This document shows, piece by piece, positions 48,922 to 59,167 of a stretch of 64,000 nucleotides of DNA. Position numbers and translations under genes: made by a program. Source of the stretch: Pseudomonas nabeulensis. Lineage in GTDB: Bacteria; Pseudomonadota; Gammaproteobacteria; Pseudomonadales; Pseudomonadaceae. A model generated the notes under the pieces. The model searched no databases, was not told where the DNA came from, and was given only the letters and a program-made list of their open reading frames with translations. Positions within the stretch are counted from its first letter, which is position 1. The number at the start of each line of letters is the position of its first letter. The stretch is from contig NZ_QUZT01000007.1 of the NCBI RefSeq assembly GCF_004682045.1, positions 1-64,000 of the forward strand, written 5' to 3'.

Positions 48922-50179
48922 TTTATCGGTCAAGGCCAATCGCCTTAACATCAACGGCATGACCAGTGCACTGCTGCGCAAGGCCGTGCTGCGTCAACTC
49001 AGCCAACTGCGCCATGGCCAGTTGGTGGTGATCGAGGACGGAGAGCGCCGGGTCTTCGGCGCACGGGAAGCGCACCTGCTGGGGGAAATCCAGATCCTTG
49101 ATCCGGCGGTGTGGGGCCTGGTGGCCGCCAGCGGTTCCATCGGCGCGGGCGAGGCGTTTATCCACGGTTATTGGAGCAGTCCGGACCTGACCGCGGTGGT
49201 GCGTGTGATGGTCAGCAACCTGGACGTGCTCGACGCCATGGAAGGCGGCCTCGCGCGCCTGGCCCGGCCGCTCACCCAGGGCCTGCATTGGCTCAACCGC
49301 AACACGCGCAAAGGCTCACAGAAAAACATCGCCGCCCACTATGACCTGGGCAACGACCTGTTCGAGCAATTTCTCGACCCGACCATGATGTATTCGGCGG
49401 CGCAATTCCTGACCACCGATGACACGCTGGAACAGGCGCAACTGAACAAGCTGGAGCGCATCTGCCAGAAACTGGCGCTCACCCCCGACGACCACCTGCT
49501 GGAAATCGGCACCGGCTGGGGCAGCATGGCGCTGTATGCCGCGCAGCACTATGGGTGCAAGGTCACCACCACGACCTTGTCCAAAGAACAGTTCGCCTAT
49601 ACCGAGAAACGCGTTGAAGCCTTGGGCTTGCAGAGCCAGGTCACCTTGCTGTTACAGGACTACCGCGACCTCAGCGGCCAGTACGACAAGCTGGTGTCCA
49701 TCGAGATGATCGAAGCCGTGGGCCATCGCTTCTTGCCGACCTACTTCAAGCAATGCGCGCACCTGCTCAAGGACAATGGCCTGATGTTGCTGCAAGCCAT
49801 CACCATTCGCGATCAACGTTATGAACAGGCCAAGCACAACGTCGACTTTATCCAGCGCTATATCTTCCCCGGCGGCGCGTTGCCCTGTGTGCAAAAAATG
49901 CTGGAGATCGTCAGCCGCGACACCGACATGAACCTGCTGCACATGGAGGATTTCGGCCTGCACTACGCGCGCACCCTGCGCCTGTGGCACGAGAACTTCC
50001 GGCGCGCCCATGGCCGTCTTGGGGAGTTGGGCTACGATGAGTACTTCCTACGGTTGTGGGAGTTTTACCTGTGCTACTGCGAAGGTGGATTCATGGAACG
50101 CACCATTGGTACCGCGCAACTGCTGCTGGCCAAACCCGCCGCGCTCAACCCTCCTTTACTCGGGCGCTTCAGTGCTTAA
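48908..50179 (+). CDS. Cyclopropane-fatty-acid synthase family SAM-dependent methyltransferase
   Basis: The 423-residue Cfa/CmaS-type enzyme has an N-terminal lipid-facing domain, then HYDLGNDLFEQFLDPTMMYSAAQF, the SAM motif LLEIGTGWGSMALYAA, and VSIEMIEAVGHRFLPTYF, with IFPGGALPCVQ near the end. It acts on unsaturated acyl chains of membrane phospholipids. The start at 48908 overlaps the DUF1365 stop by 14 bases. The company of COG2907 and DUF1365 genes points to the UfaM-like branch (methylated or furan fatty acids) as an alternative to true cyclopropanation. Confidence 0.88.
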   Translation: MKTPSLSVKANRLNINGMTSALLRKAVLRQLSQLRHGQLVVIEDGERRVFGAREAHLLGEIQILDPAVWGLVAASGSIGAGEAFIHGYWSSPDLTAVVRVMVSNLDVLDAMEGGLARLARPLTQGLHWLNRNTRKGSQKNIAAHYDLGNDLFEQFLDPTMMYSAAQFLTTDDTLEQAQLNKLERICQKLALTPDDHLLEIGTGWGSMALYAAQHYGCKVTTTTLSKEQFAYTEKRVEALGLQSQVTLLLQDYRDLSGQYDKLVSIEMIEAVGHRFLPTYFKQCAHLLKDNGLMLLQAITIRDQRYEQAKHNVDFIQRYIFPGGALPCVQKMLEIVSRDTDMNLLHMEDFGLHYARTLRLWHENFRRAHGRLGELGYDEYFLRLWEFYLCYCEGGFMERTIGTAQLLLAKPAALNPPLLGRFSA

Positions 50180-50663
50180 ATCGCTGGCCAATGCCGTGCT
50201 GTTCCAGTGCGGCTGGTGGGCCTGTGTGCTCGGTGGCAATAGCCGATGGCTGCTGGTGGGGTTGGCCGTGCTGGCCGTGCACCTGCTGTGGATAAGTGCC
50301 TGGTCCAGGGAAGGCCAAGTGATCCTCGCCGTGACGCTGTTGGGGACCGTGGTCGATACGTCATTACGTACCTTCGGCGTGTTCCATTTCAGCATGCCAG
50401 GCCCGCTGATTCCGTTTTGGCTGATCCTGCTGTGGGCATTGTTGGCGACCACGTTGCGCCACTGCCTGGCCTGGAGCGCGCGGCCCTGGTGGCGATCCAG
50501 CCTATTGGGCGCGGTGGGCGGGCCGTTGTCGTATTACGCGGGCAGCCAGTTGGCCGGGGTGAGTTTCGGCTACGGCACGCCGGCGACCCTGATCGGTCTG
50601 GCGTTGCTCTGGGCGATACTGTTTCCCCTGCTGCATTGGATCGCCGAGCAATTGGGGCATTGA
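50172..50663 (+). CDS. DUF2878 family membrane protein
   Basis: The 163-residue protein has about five transmembrane helices. GTG at 50172 overlaps the cfa-like stop by 8 bases. A conserved small-membrane-protein pattern is visible (NAVLFQCGWWACVLGG, LGTVVDTSLRTFGVF, GGPLSYYAGSQLAGVSFG). It is the last gene of the photo-protection block; the function is unknown. Confidence 0.8.
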   Translation: MLKSLANAVLFQCGWWACVLGGNSRWLLVGLAVLAVHLLWISAWSREGQVILAVTLLGTVVDTSLRTFGVFHFSMPGPLIPFWLILLWALLATTLRHCLAWSARPWWRSSLLGAVGGPLSYYAGSQLAGVSFGYGTPATLIGLALLWAILFPLLHWIAEQLGH

Positions 50664-50716
50664 CGTCCGTCAGCGCTTTATCCGCTTGCCACCGGCTTGC
50701 CTTACACTGCGCGCCT

Positions 50717-51022
50717 ATGACCAACATCCCCCACACCCAAATCACCGAACCCGCCGTCACCTGCTCAACGTGCGCTGCCTGCTGCTGCCAGTTGGAAGTG
50801 ATGTTGATCACCGACACCGGCGTGCCCGAACGCTACATCGACACCGACGATTGGGGCGGCGAAGTGATGCTGCGTCTGGACGATGGCTGGTGCGCCGCGC
50901 TGGATCGGGACACGATGATGTGCACGATCTACGAGCGACGGCCGCTGATCTGCCGGGAGTTCGAGATGGGGGCGCCGGAGTGTTTGGAGGAGCGGCAGGG
51001 GATTGCAACGGCGTATCGCTGA
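50717..51022 (+). CDS. YkgJ-family cysteine cluster protein
   Basis: The 101-residue protein is rich in cysteines: CSTCAACCCQ near the N-terminus, then WCAALDRDTMMCTIYERRPLICREFEMGAPEC. This matches the CxxCxxCC...C...C...RPxxCR layout of the YkgJ/DUF153 zinc or iron-binding family. No defined activity. It stands 53 bases after the DUF2878 gene, so it may or may not belong to the block. Confidence 0.85.
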   Translation: MTNIPHTQITEPAVTCSTCAACCCQLEVMLITDTGVPERYIDTDDWGGEVMLRLDDGWCAALDRDTMMCTIYERRPLICREFEMGAPECLEERQGIATAYR

Positions 51023-51044
51023 TCGTCAGATGAGTGGAGATTCT

Positions 51045-51137
51045 AATGTGGGAGGGGGCTTGCCCCCGATTGCAGTGTGTCAGTCTCAGATGTGCTGACT
51101 GAAACACCGCCATCGGGGGCAAGCCCCCTCCCACATT
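51045..51137. repeat. REPIN
   Basis: GTGGGAGGGGGCTTGCCCCCGATTGCAGTG at left and inverse CACCGCCATCGGGGGCAAGCCCCCTCCCACA at right. It lies between two convergent genes. Confidence 0.9.
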
Positions 51138-51149
51138 GGATTTGCGATG

Positions 51150-51668
51150 TTATAAGGGCAGTGTGTAATGCAGCGAATAGCTCTCTACCCCATCGTTATT
51201 GCTGCTAATACCCGCATTGGAATAGTGCGTCGCCCGAATCCCCACTTCATGCCCACCGGCAAAGCGCAGACCAAAGCCCAAGCGGTCTTCGAACTGAAAG
51301 GCCTGGCCGATGTTGTTGTCCTCGACTTTGGTACGCGAGAACACCGCCACACCAATCCCCGCCTCGATGTACGGCTTGACCTTCTCCCCGGCAAACTCAT
51401 ACACAAACACCGGCGAGAACGACAGGCTGCTCACGCTGGAGCGCTTGTCACCGTCCCAATAGGTGTAGGCGCCGCTCCAATAGCCGGTCAGGCGACCGGT
51501 ATCGCTCTGCCACCAGCTTTTATCCCAATCCGACGTCAGCCCCAGTCGATAGGTCATGGTCGAATCACTGGTGCTCCCCACCCCCAATTCCAGGCCAGCG
51601 GCCTGGGCTGAAACAGAGTGTCCTACCACTGCGGCCGCAATCGCAGCCAAACAGAACAAGCGCTTCAT
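51150..51668 (-). CDS. pagL: Lipid A 3-O-deacylase PagL
   Basis: This outer-membrane beta-barrel of 172 residues removes the 3-O-linked acyl chain of lipid A. The signal peptide MKRLFCLAAIAAAVVGHSVSAQA is followed by strands. The catalytic set is His148 and Ser150 (ATHYSNAG) and Glu162 (NDGVESYSL), with the same spacing as in P. aeruginosa PagL. The ATG at 51668 is chosen since AAAGGA ends 8 bases upstream; an ATG at 51677 is too close. Confidence 0.93.
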   Translation of the reverse strand: MKRLFCLAAIAAAVVGHSVSAQAAGLELGVGSTSDSTMTYRLGLTSDWDKSWWQSDTGRLTGYWSGAYTYWDGDKRSSVSSLSFSPVFVYEFAGEKVKPYIEAGIGVAVFSRTKVEDNNIGQAFQFEDRLGFGLRFAGGHEVGIRATHYSNAGISSNNDGVESYSLHYTLPL

Positions 51669-51780
51669 AAGAAACATCCTTTCCGAACGAAGTTATATGG
51701 TTTTGTACAAGCTAACTCGGTATAGAAGCTGGCGAATAGTCGGAAGTTCCAGCTTATTCCCCCGGTATTTCACGAATTTT

Positions 51781-52575
51781 TCACGCGTCGAAGCTTCGCA
51801 CAACGCCGGGATGTTTCCATAGTGTCGGTAGGATATTTCTTAGGTGATACACATCGCCGCTGGTCCAGAACCGCGCAGGCTCAGGATTGCCATCGGCCAG
51901 CAGGTCGCGCTCGCCCAGCAAACGCTTGAGCTGGCGGGCCACGGCGGCGCCGGTGTCGATAAGGATAATGCTGGGGGGCAGCATCTGCGCCAGAAGCGGC
52001 TTGAGGAAGGGATAGTGGGTACAACCGAGGATGATGGTGTCGCACCCGGCGCTGAGCAGCGGGTCGATATAACCCTGCAACCGTTGGCGCAGGGCCGGGC
52101 TGTTCAGGTCACCGGTTTCTATCAACTCAACCAGGCCTGGGCAGGGTTGGGTGATCACGCGTACATCCGTGGCGAAACGGTCGAGCAGGGCCGCGAACTT
52201 AGCGCTTTGCAAGGTGCCGGTGGTGGCGAGTACGCCCACTACGCCGCTACGGGTCGCGGCAGCCGCAGGTTTGACGGCGGGCTCCATGCCTACCAGCGGC
52301 CAGGTCGGGTAGTCCTGCCGCAGATCGGCAACAGCGGCAACGGTGGCCGTGTTGCAGGCGATCACAAACGCCTTGGCGCCGTTGTCACGGAAAAACTCGG
52401 CAACCCGTCGCGAACGCTCAAGAATAAAGGCCGGGCTTTTTTCGCCGTAGGGAATATGCCCGCAATCGGCCACGTACAGCAGTGACTCATGGGGCAGCAA
52501 CTGCTGGATTTCGTCCAGCACCGTCAACCCGCCGATGCCGGAGTCGAACACACCGATAGGTGCGTCCTTAACCAT
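51781..52575 (-). CDS. murI: Glutamate racemase
   Basis: It makes D-glutamate for peptidoglycan. The 264-residue protein begins [23 protein letters not shown] and has both catalytic cysteines in [13 protein letters not shown] and [11 protein letters not shown]. It overlaps the end of moeB by 8 bases and is the last gene of the hemA-prfA-prmC-moeB-murI run. Confidence 0.97.
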   Translation of the reverse strand: MVKDAPIGVFDSGIGGLTVLDEIQQLLPHESLLYVADCGHIPYGEKSPAFILERSRRVAEFFRDNGAKAFVIACNTATVAAVADLRQDYPTWPLVGMEPAVKPAAAATRSGVVGVLATTGTLQSAKFAALLDRFATDVRVITQPCPGLVELIETGDLNSPALRQRLQGYIDPLLSAGCDTIILGCTHYPFLKPLLAQMLPPSIILIDTGAAVARQLKRLLGERDLLADGNPEPARFWTSGDVYHLRNILPTLWKHPGVVRSFDA

Positions 52576-53323
52576 GTTGCGTACCGCACACGCTGCAACC
52601 GGGATCGCGCTTGACGCGCAATTCACGGAAACGGGTGCCCAGGGCATCGATCAGCAGCAAGCGACCCACCAGCGGCTCGCCGAAACCAGCCAGCAACTTC
52701 AAGGCTTCCAGCGCTTGCAGGCTCCCCACCAACCCCACCAATGGACCGACTACGCCCGCTTCGCTGCAGGTGAGTTCGGTATCGCTGCCATGACCGTACA
52801 GACAGTGGTAGCACGGGCTTTCGGCGCGGCGCGGGTCAAACACCGACAGTTGGCCTTCCAGGCGAATCGCCGCACCGCTGATCAAAGGCTTGCCGGCGGC
52901 CACACAGGCCGCGTTGACCGCTTCGCGAGTGGAGAAGTTGTCGCTGCAATCGAGCACCACGTCCACCGCTTGCACCGCCGCCGCCAGTGAGTCGGCATCC
53001 AGCGCAGTGCGATGGGCAATCAGCGTGATCTCGGGATTGATCGCCGTCAGGCGACGCAGGGCCGAATCGACCTTGGTCTGCCCCACGCTGTCGGTGTCAT
53101 GGATGATCTGGCGTTGCAGGTTGGTCAGGTCGACGGTATCGAAGTCCGCCAAATGCAACTCACCCACACCGGCAGCAGCCAGATACAGCGCAACCGGTGC
53201 GCCCAAGCCGCCCAGGCCGACGATCAGGGCGCGGCCATTTTTCAGGCGCAATTGGCCGTCGATATCGACCTGTTGCAACAGGATCTGTCGGCTATAGCGC
53301 AACAGCTCCTGATCGGTCAGCAC
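52568..53323 (-). CDS. moeB: Molybdopterin-synthase adenylyltransferase MoeB
   Basis: This E1-like enzyme of 251 residues activates the C-terminus of MoaD. It begins [23 protein letters not shown] and carries the ATP-binding [19 protein letters not shown], the DxxDxTNLQRQ motif, zinc ligands PCYHCLYG and CSVCG, and an activation loop. It starts with GTG and overlaps the prmC end by 7 bases. Confidence 0.94.
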   Translation of the reverse strand: MLTDQELLRYSRQILLQQVDIDGQLRLKNGRALIVGLGGLGAPVALYLAAAGVGELHLADFDTVDLTNLQRQIIHDTDSVGQTKVDSALRRLTAINPEITLIAHRTALDADSLAAAVQAVDVVLDCSDNFSTREAVNAACVAAGKPLISGAAIRLEGQLSVFDPRRAESPCYHCLYGHGSDTELTCSEAGVVGPLVGLVGSLQALEALKLLAGFGEPLVGRLLLIDALGTRFRELRVKRDPGCSVCGTQHG

Positions 53324-54147
53324 GGGCGGCGCCCCAGCGTGATGCGTTCGTGATTGCCGAGGTCGATACGACTGTGGACCTCTTCGAAACCTTTGCTCAG
53401 CAACAGATCACGCACCGCCGGGGCCTGGTCGTAACCGTGTTCGAGCAACAGCCAGCCACCGGCATTCAGGTGGGCCGGGGCTTGCTGGATGATCAGGCGC
53501 AAATCGTCCAGGCCGTCATGCCCCGCCACCAACGCGCTGGCCGGTTCGAAGCGCACATCCCCGGCCACCAGGTGTGGGTCGTTGGCGGCGATATACGGCG
53601 GATTGCTGATGATCAGGTCGTAGGTATGGCCTTGCAGCGCACTGAACCAATGGCTGTTCAGCACGGTGGCGTTGTTCAGGTGCAGACGCTGGCGGTTGCG
53701 CTCGGCCAGGGCCACGGCTTCCAGCACACGGTCGACGGCGGTGACCTGCCACGTGGGGCGTTCGCTGGCCAGGGCCAGGGCGATGGCGCCGCTGCCGGTG
53801 CCCAGGTCCAGCACTTGGGTGGGCGTGGCGGGCAACAACGCCAACGCGGCTTCCACCAGCAGTTCGGTGTCCGGGCGCGGAATCAGCGTATGAGGCGCCA
53901 CTTCCAGGTCGAGCTTCCAGAAGCCTTGCTGACCGAGGATATACGCCACCGGCTCACCGCCACGACGGCGTTGCAGGTAGCCGGCAAAGGTGAGTGCAGC
54001 TTCGCTGCTGACGATTTTCTCGGGCCAGGTGTGCAGGTAGCTGCGGGACTTGCCCAAGGCCGCTGCCAGCAACAACTCGGCATCCAGGCGCGCGGTGGGC
54101 GAGTCGGGCAGGTCGGCGGCGCGCAGCAGGCTGGCGATGATGGTCAT
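53317..54147 (-). CDS. prmC: Release factor N5-glutamine methyltransferase
   Basis: It methylates the GGQ glutamine of RF1 and RF2. The 276-residue protein has an N-terminal helical domain, SAM motif VLDLGTGSGAIALALA and the catalytic ISNPPYIAA. It starts on the base next to the prfA stop. Confidence 0.96.
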   Translation of the reverse strand: MTIIASLLRAADLPDSPTARLDAELLLAAALGKSRSYLHTWPEKIVSSEAALTFAGYLQRRRGGEPVAYILGQQGFWKLDLEVAPHTLIPRPDTELLVEAALALLPATPTQVLDLGTGSGAIALALASERPTWQVTAVDRVLEAVALAERNRQRLHLNNATVLNSHWFSALQGHTYDLIISNPPYIAANDPHLVAGDVRFEPASALVAGHDGLDDLRLIIQQAPAHLNAGGWLLLEHGYDQAPAVRDLLLSKGFEEVHSRIDLGNHERITLGRRPC

Positions 54148-55230
54148 TTATTCACCTATCGCCGCCAGTTGATCCGCCTGGTATTCGGCGAGCAACGGCT
54201 CGATCACCGCGTCAACGCCACCGGCGAGAATCTCGTCGAGGGAATAGAGGGTGAGGTTGACCCGGTGGTCGGTCACCCGGCCCTGGGCGAAGTTATAAGT
54301 ACGAATACGCTCGGAACGGTCGCCCGAGCCCACCAGCAACTTGCGCTCGCTGGCAATCGCATTGGCGGCGGCGCTGGTTTGCTGGTCGTTAAGCTTGGCC
54401 GACAACCACGACATGGCCCGCGCACGGTTCTTGTGCTGGGAACGTTCTTCCTGGCACTCCACCACGATGCCCGATGGCAAGTGGGTGATGCGGATAGCGG
54501 AGTCGGTCTTGTTCACGTGCTGGCCACCGGCGCCCGACGAACGGTACGTGTCGATGCGCAAGTCCGCCGGGTTGATCTCGATGGCTTCCTGCTCGTCCGG
54601 CTCGGGCAGCACGGCCACGGTGCACGCGGAGGTGTGGATACGGCCCTGGGATTCAGTGGCCGGCACGCGCTGTACGCGGTGGGCGCCGGATTCGAACTTC
54701 AGCTTGCCGTAGACGTTGTCGCCTTCGACCCGCGCGATGACTTCTTTATAGCCGCCATGTTCGCCTTCGTTCTCCGACAGGATCTCGACCCGCCAACCGC
54801 GACGCTCGGCGTAACGCGAATACATGCGGAACAGGTCGCCGGAGAAAATCGCCGCCTCGTCGCCGCCGGTGCCGGCGCGGATTTCGAGGAACACGTTGCG
54901 CCCGTCGTTCGGGTCTTTGGGCAACAGCATGCGTTGCAGGTCACCTTCCAGCTCGGCCAGTTTTTCCTTGGCTTCGCGGACTTCTTCCACGGCCATTTCA
55001 CGCATGTCCGGGTCGCTGTCCTTGAGCAGGGCCTGGGCGCCTTCAAGGTCGGCCTGCACTTTCAGCAGGTGTTTATAGGTGGCCACCACCGGCTCAACTT
55101 CGGCGTATTCCTTGGAATAGGCGCGGAACTTGGTCTGATCGGCAATGACTTCGCCATCGCCGAGCAAGGCGGTCAGTTCTTCGAAACGGTCCTGGAGCAC
55201 GTCCAGTTTATTGAGCAGTGACGCTTTCAT
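54148..55230 (-). CDS. prfA: Peptide chain release factor 1
   Basis: The 360-residue RF1 terminates translation at UAA and UAG. It has the GGQ loop in [18 protein letters not shown] and the upstream [19 protein letters not shown] segment. It overlaps the hemA stop by 4 bases and is followed directly by prmC, which modifies it. Confidence 0.98.
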   Translation of the reverse strand: MKASLLNKLDVLQDRFEELTALLGDGEVIADQTKFRAYSKEYAEVEPVVATYKHLLKVQADLEGAQALLKDSDPDMREMAVEEVREAKEKLAELEGDLQRMLLPKDPNDGRNVFLEIRAGTGGDEAAIFSGDLFRMYSRYAERRGWRVEILSENEGEHGGYKEVIARVEGDNVYGKLKFESGAHRVQRVPATESQGRIHTSACTVAVLPEPDEQEAIEINPADLRIDTYRSSGAGGQHVNKTDSAIRITHLPSGIVVECQEERSQHKNRARAMSWLSAKLNDQQTSAAANAIASERKLLVGSGDRSERIRTYNFAQGRVTDHRVNLTLYSLDEILAGGVDAVIEPLLAEYQADQLAAIGE

Positions 55231-56516
55231 TGCGGTTTTTTATCCGAAGAGCTGTCTGACGCGCCCTCACCGAGGGCAAAGAGTTCTTGGGCCATGGCCA
55301 GCGCATCGAGGCGGCCTTCGGCGGTCAATTTTTTCAGCTGTACGCTGGGGGCGTGGAGCAACTTGTTGGTGAGGCCACGGGCCAATTGCATCAGCACTTC
55401 TTCGGCGCTGCTGCCGTTGGCCAGCAAACGCTGGGCCTTGCTCAGTTCCTCGTCACGCAGGCGTTCGCCTTGCTGACGATACGCCTTGAGCACGTCCACC
55501 GCTGCCAGCTCGCGCAGGCGCACCATGAAATCTTCGGCGCCGGTACTGACCATTTCCTCGGCGGCCTGAGCAGCGCCCTGGCGACTCTTGAGGTTTTCGG
55601 CGACGACTTCGTGCAAATCATCGACGCTATAGAGGTAAACGTCGTCCAACTCGCCGACTTCTGGCTCGATATCCCGTGGGACGGCAATATCCACCATGAA
55701 GATCGGCTTGTGCTTGCGCAGCTTCAGCGCGCTTTCCACCGCGCCTTTGCCCAGGATCGGCAATTGGCTGGCGGTGGAACTGATGACGATATCACTGCGC
55801 ACCAACTCGGCCGGAATATCGGCCAACAACACGGCGTGCGCGCCAAATTCTTCAGCGAGGATACTCGCGCGTTCAAGCGTGCGATTGGCCACGACGATGC
55901 GCTTAACACCCAGGTCATGCAGGTGGCGGGCGACCAGGGTGATGGTCTCGCCGGCGCCAATCAACAGGGCCTGGCTGCGTTGCAAGTCGCTGAAAATCTG
56001 TTTGGCCAGGCTGACAGCGGCAAATGCCACCGACACCGGGTTTTCACCAATGGCCGTATCGGTACGCACCTGCTTGGCAGAATTGAACGTGGCCTGGAAC
56101 AGCCGCCCCAGCAGCGGGCCGACGGTGCCGGCCTCGCGGGCCACGGCGTAGGCGGACTTCATCTGGCCGAGAATCTGCGGTTCGCCCAACACCAGCGAAT
56201 CCAGACCGGCCGCCACACGCATCATGTGACGAACTGCCGCATCCTCTTCATGCACATAAGCGCTCGCGCGCAGGTCGTCGAGGCTTAAATGGTGGTAATC
56301 GGCCAGCCAGCGCAGCACCACATCCGCTGAAAGATGTTCCTGCTCTATATAAAGCTCGCTGCGATTGCAGGTCGAAAGGATCGCAGCTTCGCGACTGTCG
56401 GTGAGCCGGCAGAGCTGCTGCAAGGCCTCAACCAACTGCTCGGGCGTAAACGCCACGCGCTCGCGCACGTCTACGGAGGCAGTCTTGTGGTTAATACCGA
56501 GTGCGAGGAAGGCCAT
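55227..56516 (-). CDS. hemA: Glutamyl-tRNA reductase
   Basis: It reduces glutamyl-tRNA to glutamate-1-semialdehyde, committing glutamate to haem synthesis. The 429 residues show the catalytic Cys50 in [11 protein letters not shown], an NADPH-binding domain with [16 protein letters not shown], and a C-terminal dimer helix. It is the first gene of the run to murI and is divergent from the TPR lipoprotein gene. Confidence 0.97.
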   Translation of the reverse strand: MAFLALGINHKTASVDVRERVAFTPEQLVEALQQLCRLTDSREAAILSTCNRSELYIEQEHLSADVVLRWLADYHHLSLDDLRASAYVHEEDAAVRHMMRVAAGLDSLVLGEPQILGQMKSAYAVAREAGTVGPLLGRLFQATFNSAKQVRTDTAIGENPVSVAFAAVSLAKQIFSDLQRSQALLIGAGETITLVARHLHDLGVKRIVVANRTLERASILAEEFGAHAVLLADIPAELVRSDIVISSTASQLPILGKGAVESALKLRKHKPIFMVDIAVPRDIEPEVGELDDVYLYSVDDLHEVVAENLKSRQGAAQAAEEMVSTGAEDFMVRLRELAAVDVLKAYRQQGERLRDEELSKAQRLLANGSSAEEVLMQLARGLTNKLLHAPSVQLKKLTAEGRLDALAMAQELFALGEGASDSSSDKKPQ

Positions 56517-56819
56517 TCAATATCGCTGATGATGTCGGGAAGCCGACAATTGTCCTACTTCGAAAGATTCAGAACAACCACCGTAAGCTATTGTCCTAAT
56601 GTCTTGTGTCTATAAAAGGCATCCATGTAGGAGCGAGCTTGCTCGCGAAAAACGCCCCGGCAACGCGTTTAGCCTGACTGCACGCGTTATCGTTGACGCC
56701 CTTCGCGAGCCAGCTCGCTCCTACAGAAAGCATTTAAAGCAATACGGGTGCCCCGGTTATGTTTGGCCGAAGGCTTGTGTCATGATGATCCGACCGCAGG
56801 TTAGTCGTCCTTTTCCTAT
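56517..56819. other. Divergent intergenic region hemA / TPR lipoprotein
   Basis: The 303 bases contain a perfect palindrome GACAATTGTC (56545-56554), ATTGTCCTA twice (56549-56557 and 56590-56598, 41 bases apart), and a REP pair (56625-56726). I see no coding sequence; promoters for both directions must lie here. Confidence 0.5.
56625..56726. repeat. REP pair of a second family
   Basis: GTAGGAGCGAGCTTGCTCGCGAA at left, and TTCGCGAGCCAGCTCGCTCCTAC at right. The two are near-inverse with about 60 bases between. This is the GTAGGAGCGAGC class of Pseudomonas, distinct from the GTGGGAGGGGGC class elsewhere in the window. Confidence 0.85.
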
Positions 56820-58544
56820 ATGAATAGATCTTCCGCGTTGCTCCTTGCTTTTGTCTTCCTCAGCGGCTGCCAGGCTTTGGCCCCCGTGTCGCCGGACGGT
56901 ACGCCGCCGGTAGAAGACAACACCCCCGCCCCTGAAAAGCCCAAGGTTTATTCCTCGTTTGGTGAAGAAACGGTGTTCAGCCTGCTGAGCGCGGAGCTGG
57001 CCGGCCAGCGCAATCGTTTCGATATTGCCCTGGATAACTACGTGACCCAGGCCATCAACACACAGGATCCGGGGATTTCGGAGCGCGCATTCCGCATCGC
57101 CGAATACCTGGGGGCTGACCAAGCGGCGCTGGACACCTCGTTGATCTGGGCGAAAAACGCCCCGGACGATCTGGAAGCGCAACGGGCAGCCGCCATTCAA
57201 TTGGCCCGCGCCGGGCGCTATGACGACTCCATGCTTTATATGGAGAAAGTCCTGCAAGGCAAGGGCGACACCCATTTCGACTTCCTTGCGCTGTCGGCCG
57301 CCGACACCGACCAGGACACGCGCAATGGCTTGATGAAGAGTTTCGACCGCCTGCTGCAAAAGCATCCAAACAACAGCCAGCTGATTTTCGGCAAGGCGCT
57401 GCTGCTGCAACAAGACGATGAAGCTGACGCCGCACTCAAGCTGCTGGAACAAAACCCGCCGGAAGAAGGCGAGATCGCGCCGATCCTGCTGCGCGCGCGG
57501 CTGTTGCAGAACCTTAATCGCGGCAAGGAAGCGATTCCACTGCTGGAAAAAAGCATCAAGAAGTACCCGGACGACAAGCGCCTGCGCCTGACCTACGCGC
57601 GCACCCTGGTCGAGCAGGACCGCATGGAGGACGCCAAAGTGCAGTTCGCCAACCTGGTCCAGCAATACCCGGACGACGACGAACTGCGTTACTCCCTGGC
57701 GCTGGTGTGCCTGGAAGCCAAGGCCTGGGACGAGGCCAAGGGTTACCTGGAAGAGTTGATCGAGCGCGACAGCCATGTGGATTCGGCGCACCTGAACCTC
57801 GGCCGTATTGCCGAGGAGCGCAACGACCCGCAAGCGGCTTTGCTTGAATACGCCCAGGTCGGTCCCGGCAACGATTACCTGCCCGCCCAGTTGCGTCAGG
57901 CCGACATCCTGATGAGCAATGGCCGCACCGACGAGGCGGAAAAACGCCTGGCGGCGGCTCGCGATGCCGAACCGGATTACGCGATCCAGCTCTACCTGAT
58001 CCAGGCCGAGACGTTGTCGGCCAACAACCAGGGCGAGCGCGCCTGGAAACTGCTGCAACAAGCCTTGCTGCAATTCCCCGATGATTTGAACCTGCTGTAC
58101 ACCCGCGCCATGCAGGCAGAAAAGCGCAATGACCTGACACAGATGGAAAAAGACCTGCGCCTGATCATCAAGCGCGACCCGGACAACGCCATGGCGCTGA
58201 ATGCCTTGGGTTACACCCTGTCGGACCGCACTACGCGTTATGCCGAAGCCAAGGTGTTGATCGAACAGGCCCACGCGCTCAACCCGGAAGACCCGGCCGT
58301 CCTCGACAGCCTGGGCTGGGTGAATTACCGCCTGGGCAACCTGGACGAAGCCGAACGCCTGCTGCGCCAAGCCCTGGAACGCTTCCCCGACCAGGAAGTC
58401 GCCGCCCACCTGGGTGAAGTGCTGTGGGCCAATGGCAAACAGCGCGAAGCGCGTCAAATCTGGGAAAAGTTCCTCAAGGAACAACCCGAAAGCCCCATCC
58501 TGCGCGGCACCATCAAGCGCCTGACCGGATCCGAGACCCTTTAA
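56820..58544 (+). CDS. TPR-repeat outer-membrane-type lipoprotein
   Basis: The 574-residue protein has a lipoprotein signal ending LSGC (Cys17), a Pro-rich linker, and many tetratricopeptide repeats from about residue 45 to the end (for example [30 protein letters not shown] and [41 protein letters not shown]). It is always found upstream of lolB in pseudomonads. The role is unknown; a scaffold in envelope assembly is likely. It precedes lolB by four bases. Confidence 0.88.
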   Translation: MNRSSALLLAFVFLSGCQALAPVSPDGTPPVEDNTPAPEKPKVYSSFGEETVFSLLSAELAGQRNRFDIALDNYVTQAINTQDPGISERAFRIAEYLGADQAALDTSLIWAKNAPDDLEAQRAAAIQLARAGRYDDSMLYMEKVLQGKGDTHFDFLALSAADTDQDTRNGLMKSFDRLLQKHPNNSQLIFGKALLLQQDDEADAALKLLEQNPPEEGEIAPILLRARLLQNLNRGKEAIPLLEKSIKKYPDDKRLRLTYARTLVEQDRMEDAKVQFANLVQQYPDDDELRYSLALVCLEAKAWDEAKGYLEELIERDSHVDSAHLNLGRIAEERNDPQAALLEYAQVGPGNDYLPAQLRQADILMSNGRTDEAEKRLAAARDAEPDYAIQLYLIQAETLSANNQGERAWKLLQQALLQFPDDLNLLYTRAMQAEKRNDLTQMEKDLRLIIKRDPDNAMALNALGYTLSDRTTRYAEAKVLIEQAHALNPEDPAVLDSLGWVNYRLGNLDEAERLLRQALERFPDQEVAAHLGEVLWANGKQREARQIWEKFLKEQPESPILRGTIKRLTGSETL

Positions 58545-58548
58545 GCTT

Positions 58549-59166
58549 ATGTTCTTGCGCCACGTTGTCGTATTCAGTTTGATCGCTCTGCTCGCCGGTT
58601 GCGCGGGCATTGGCAGCCGTGAATCCGTTGAAGGCCAGGGCAACCCGGCGCAATGGAAACAGCACAAGGACCAGCTCAGCAGTATCGATGGCTGGCAGAT
58701 CGACGGCAAAGTCGGGGTGCGGGCGCCGAAAGACTCCGGCAGCGGCACCTTGTTCTGGCTGCAACGCCAGGACTACTACGACATTCGCCTGTCGGGCCCG
58801 CTGGGGCGTGGCGCGGCACGCCTGACTGGCCGCCCGGGCCAGGTCAGCCTTGAAGTGGCCAACCAGGGGCGCTACGAGGCGACCTCGCCCGAAGCGCTGC
58901 TGGAAGAACAGATTGGCTGGAAGTTGCCAGTGTCCCATCTCGTCTGGTGGGTGCGCGGTTTGCCAGCTCCAGATAGTAAGAGCCGCCTGAGCCTCAACGG
59001 CGACAGCCGCCTGGCCACCCTCGAACAGGATGGCTGGCAGGTCGAGTATTTGAGCTACGTCGAGCAAAGCGGCTATTGGCTGCCCGAACGCATCAAACTG
59101 CATGGCACCGACCTTGACGTCACCCTGGTGATCAAGGACTGGCAACCACGCAAGCTGGGGCAATAA
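58549..59166 (+). CDS. lolB: Outer-membrane lipoprotein receptor LolB
   Basis: The 205-residue lipoprotein (LLAGC, Cys18) receives lipoproteins from LolA and inserts them into the outer membrane. The domain shows [32 protein letters not shown] and [12 protein letters not shown] typical of LolB. It begins 4 bases after the TPR gene and ends one base before ispE. Confidence 0.95.
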   Translation: MFLRHVVVFSLIALLAGCAGIGSRESVEGQGNPAQWKQHKDQLSSIDGWQIDGKVGVRAPKDSGSGTLFWLQRQDYYDIRLSGPLGRGAARLTGRPGQVSLEVANQGRYEATSPEALLEEQIGWKLPVSHLVWWVRGLPAPDSKSRLSLNGDSRLATLEQDGWQVEYLSYVEQSGYWLPERIKLHGTDLDVTLVIKDWQPRKLGQ

Positions 59167-59167
59167 C

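Noticed and set aside
51704..51709. TGTACA upstream of pagL, as a possible LitR site
   Set aside because: No second half-site at a 12-base spacing on either side.
53197..58748. Long frames opposite prmC/prfA (plus) and opposite the TPR lipoprotein gene (minus)
   Set aside because: Both lie against genes with clear family motifs and ribosome sites and have no recognisable protein features.
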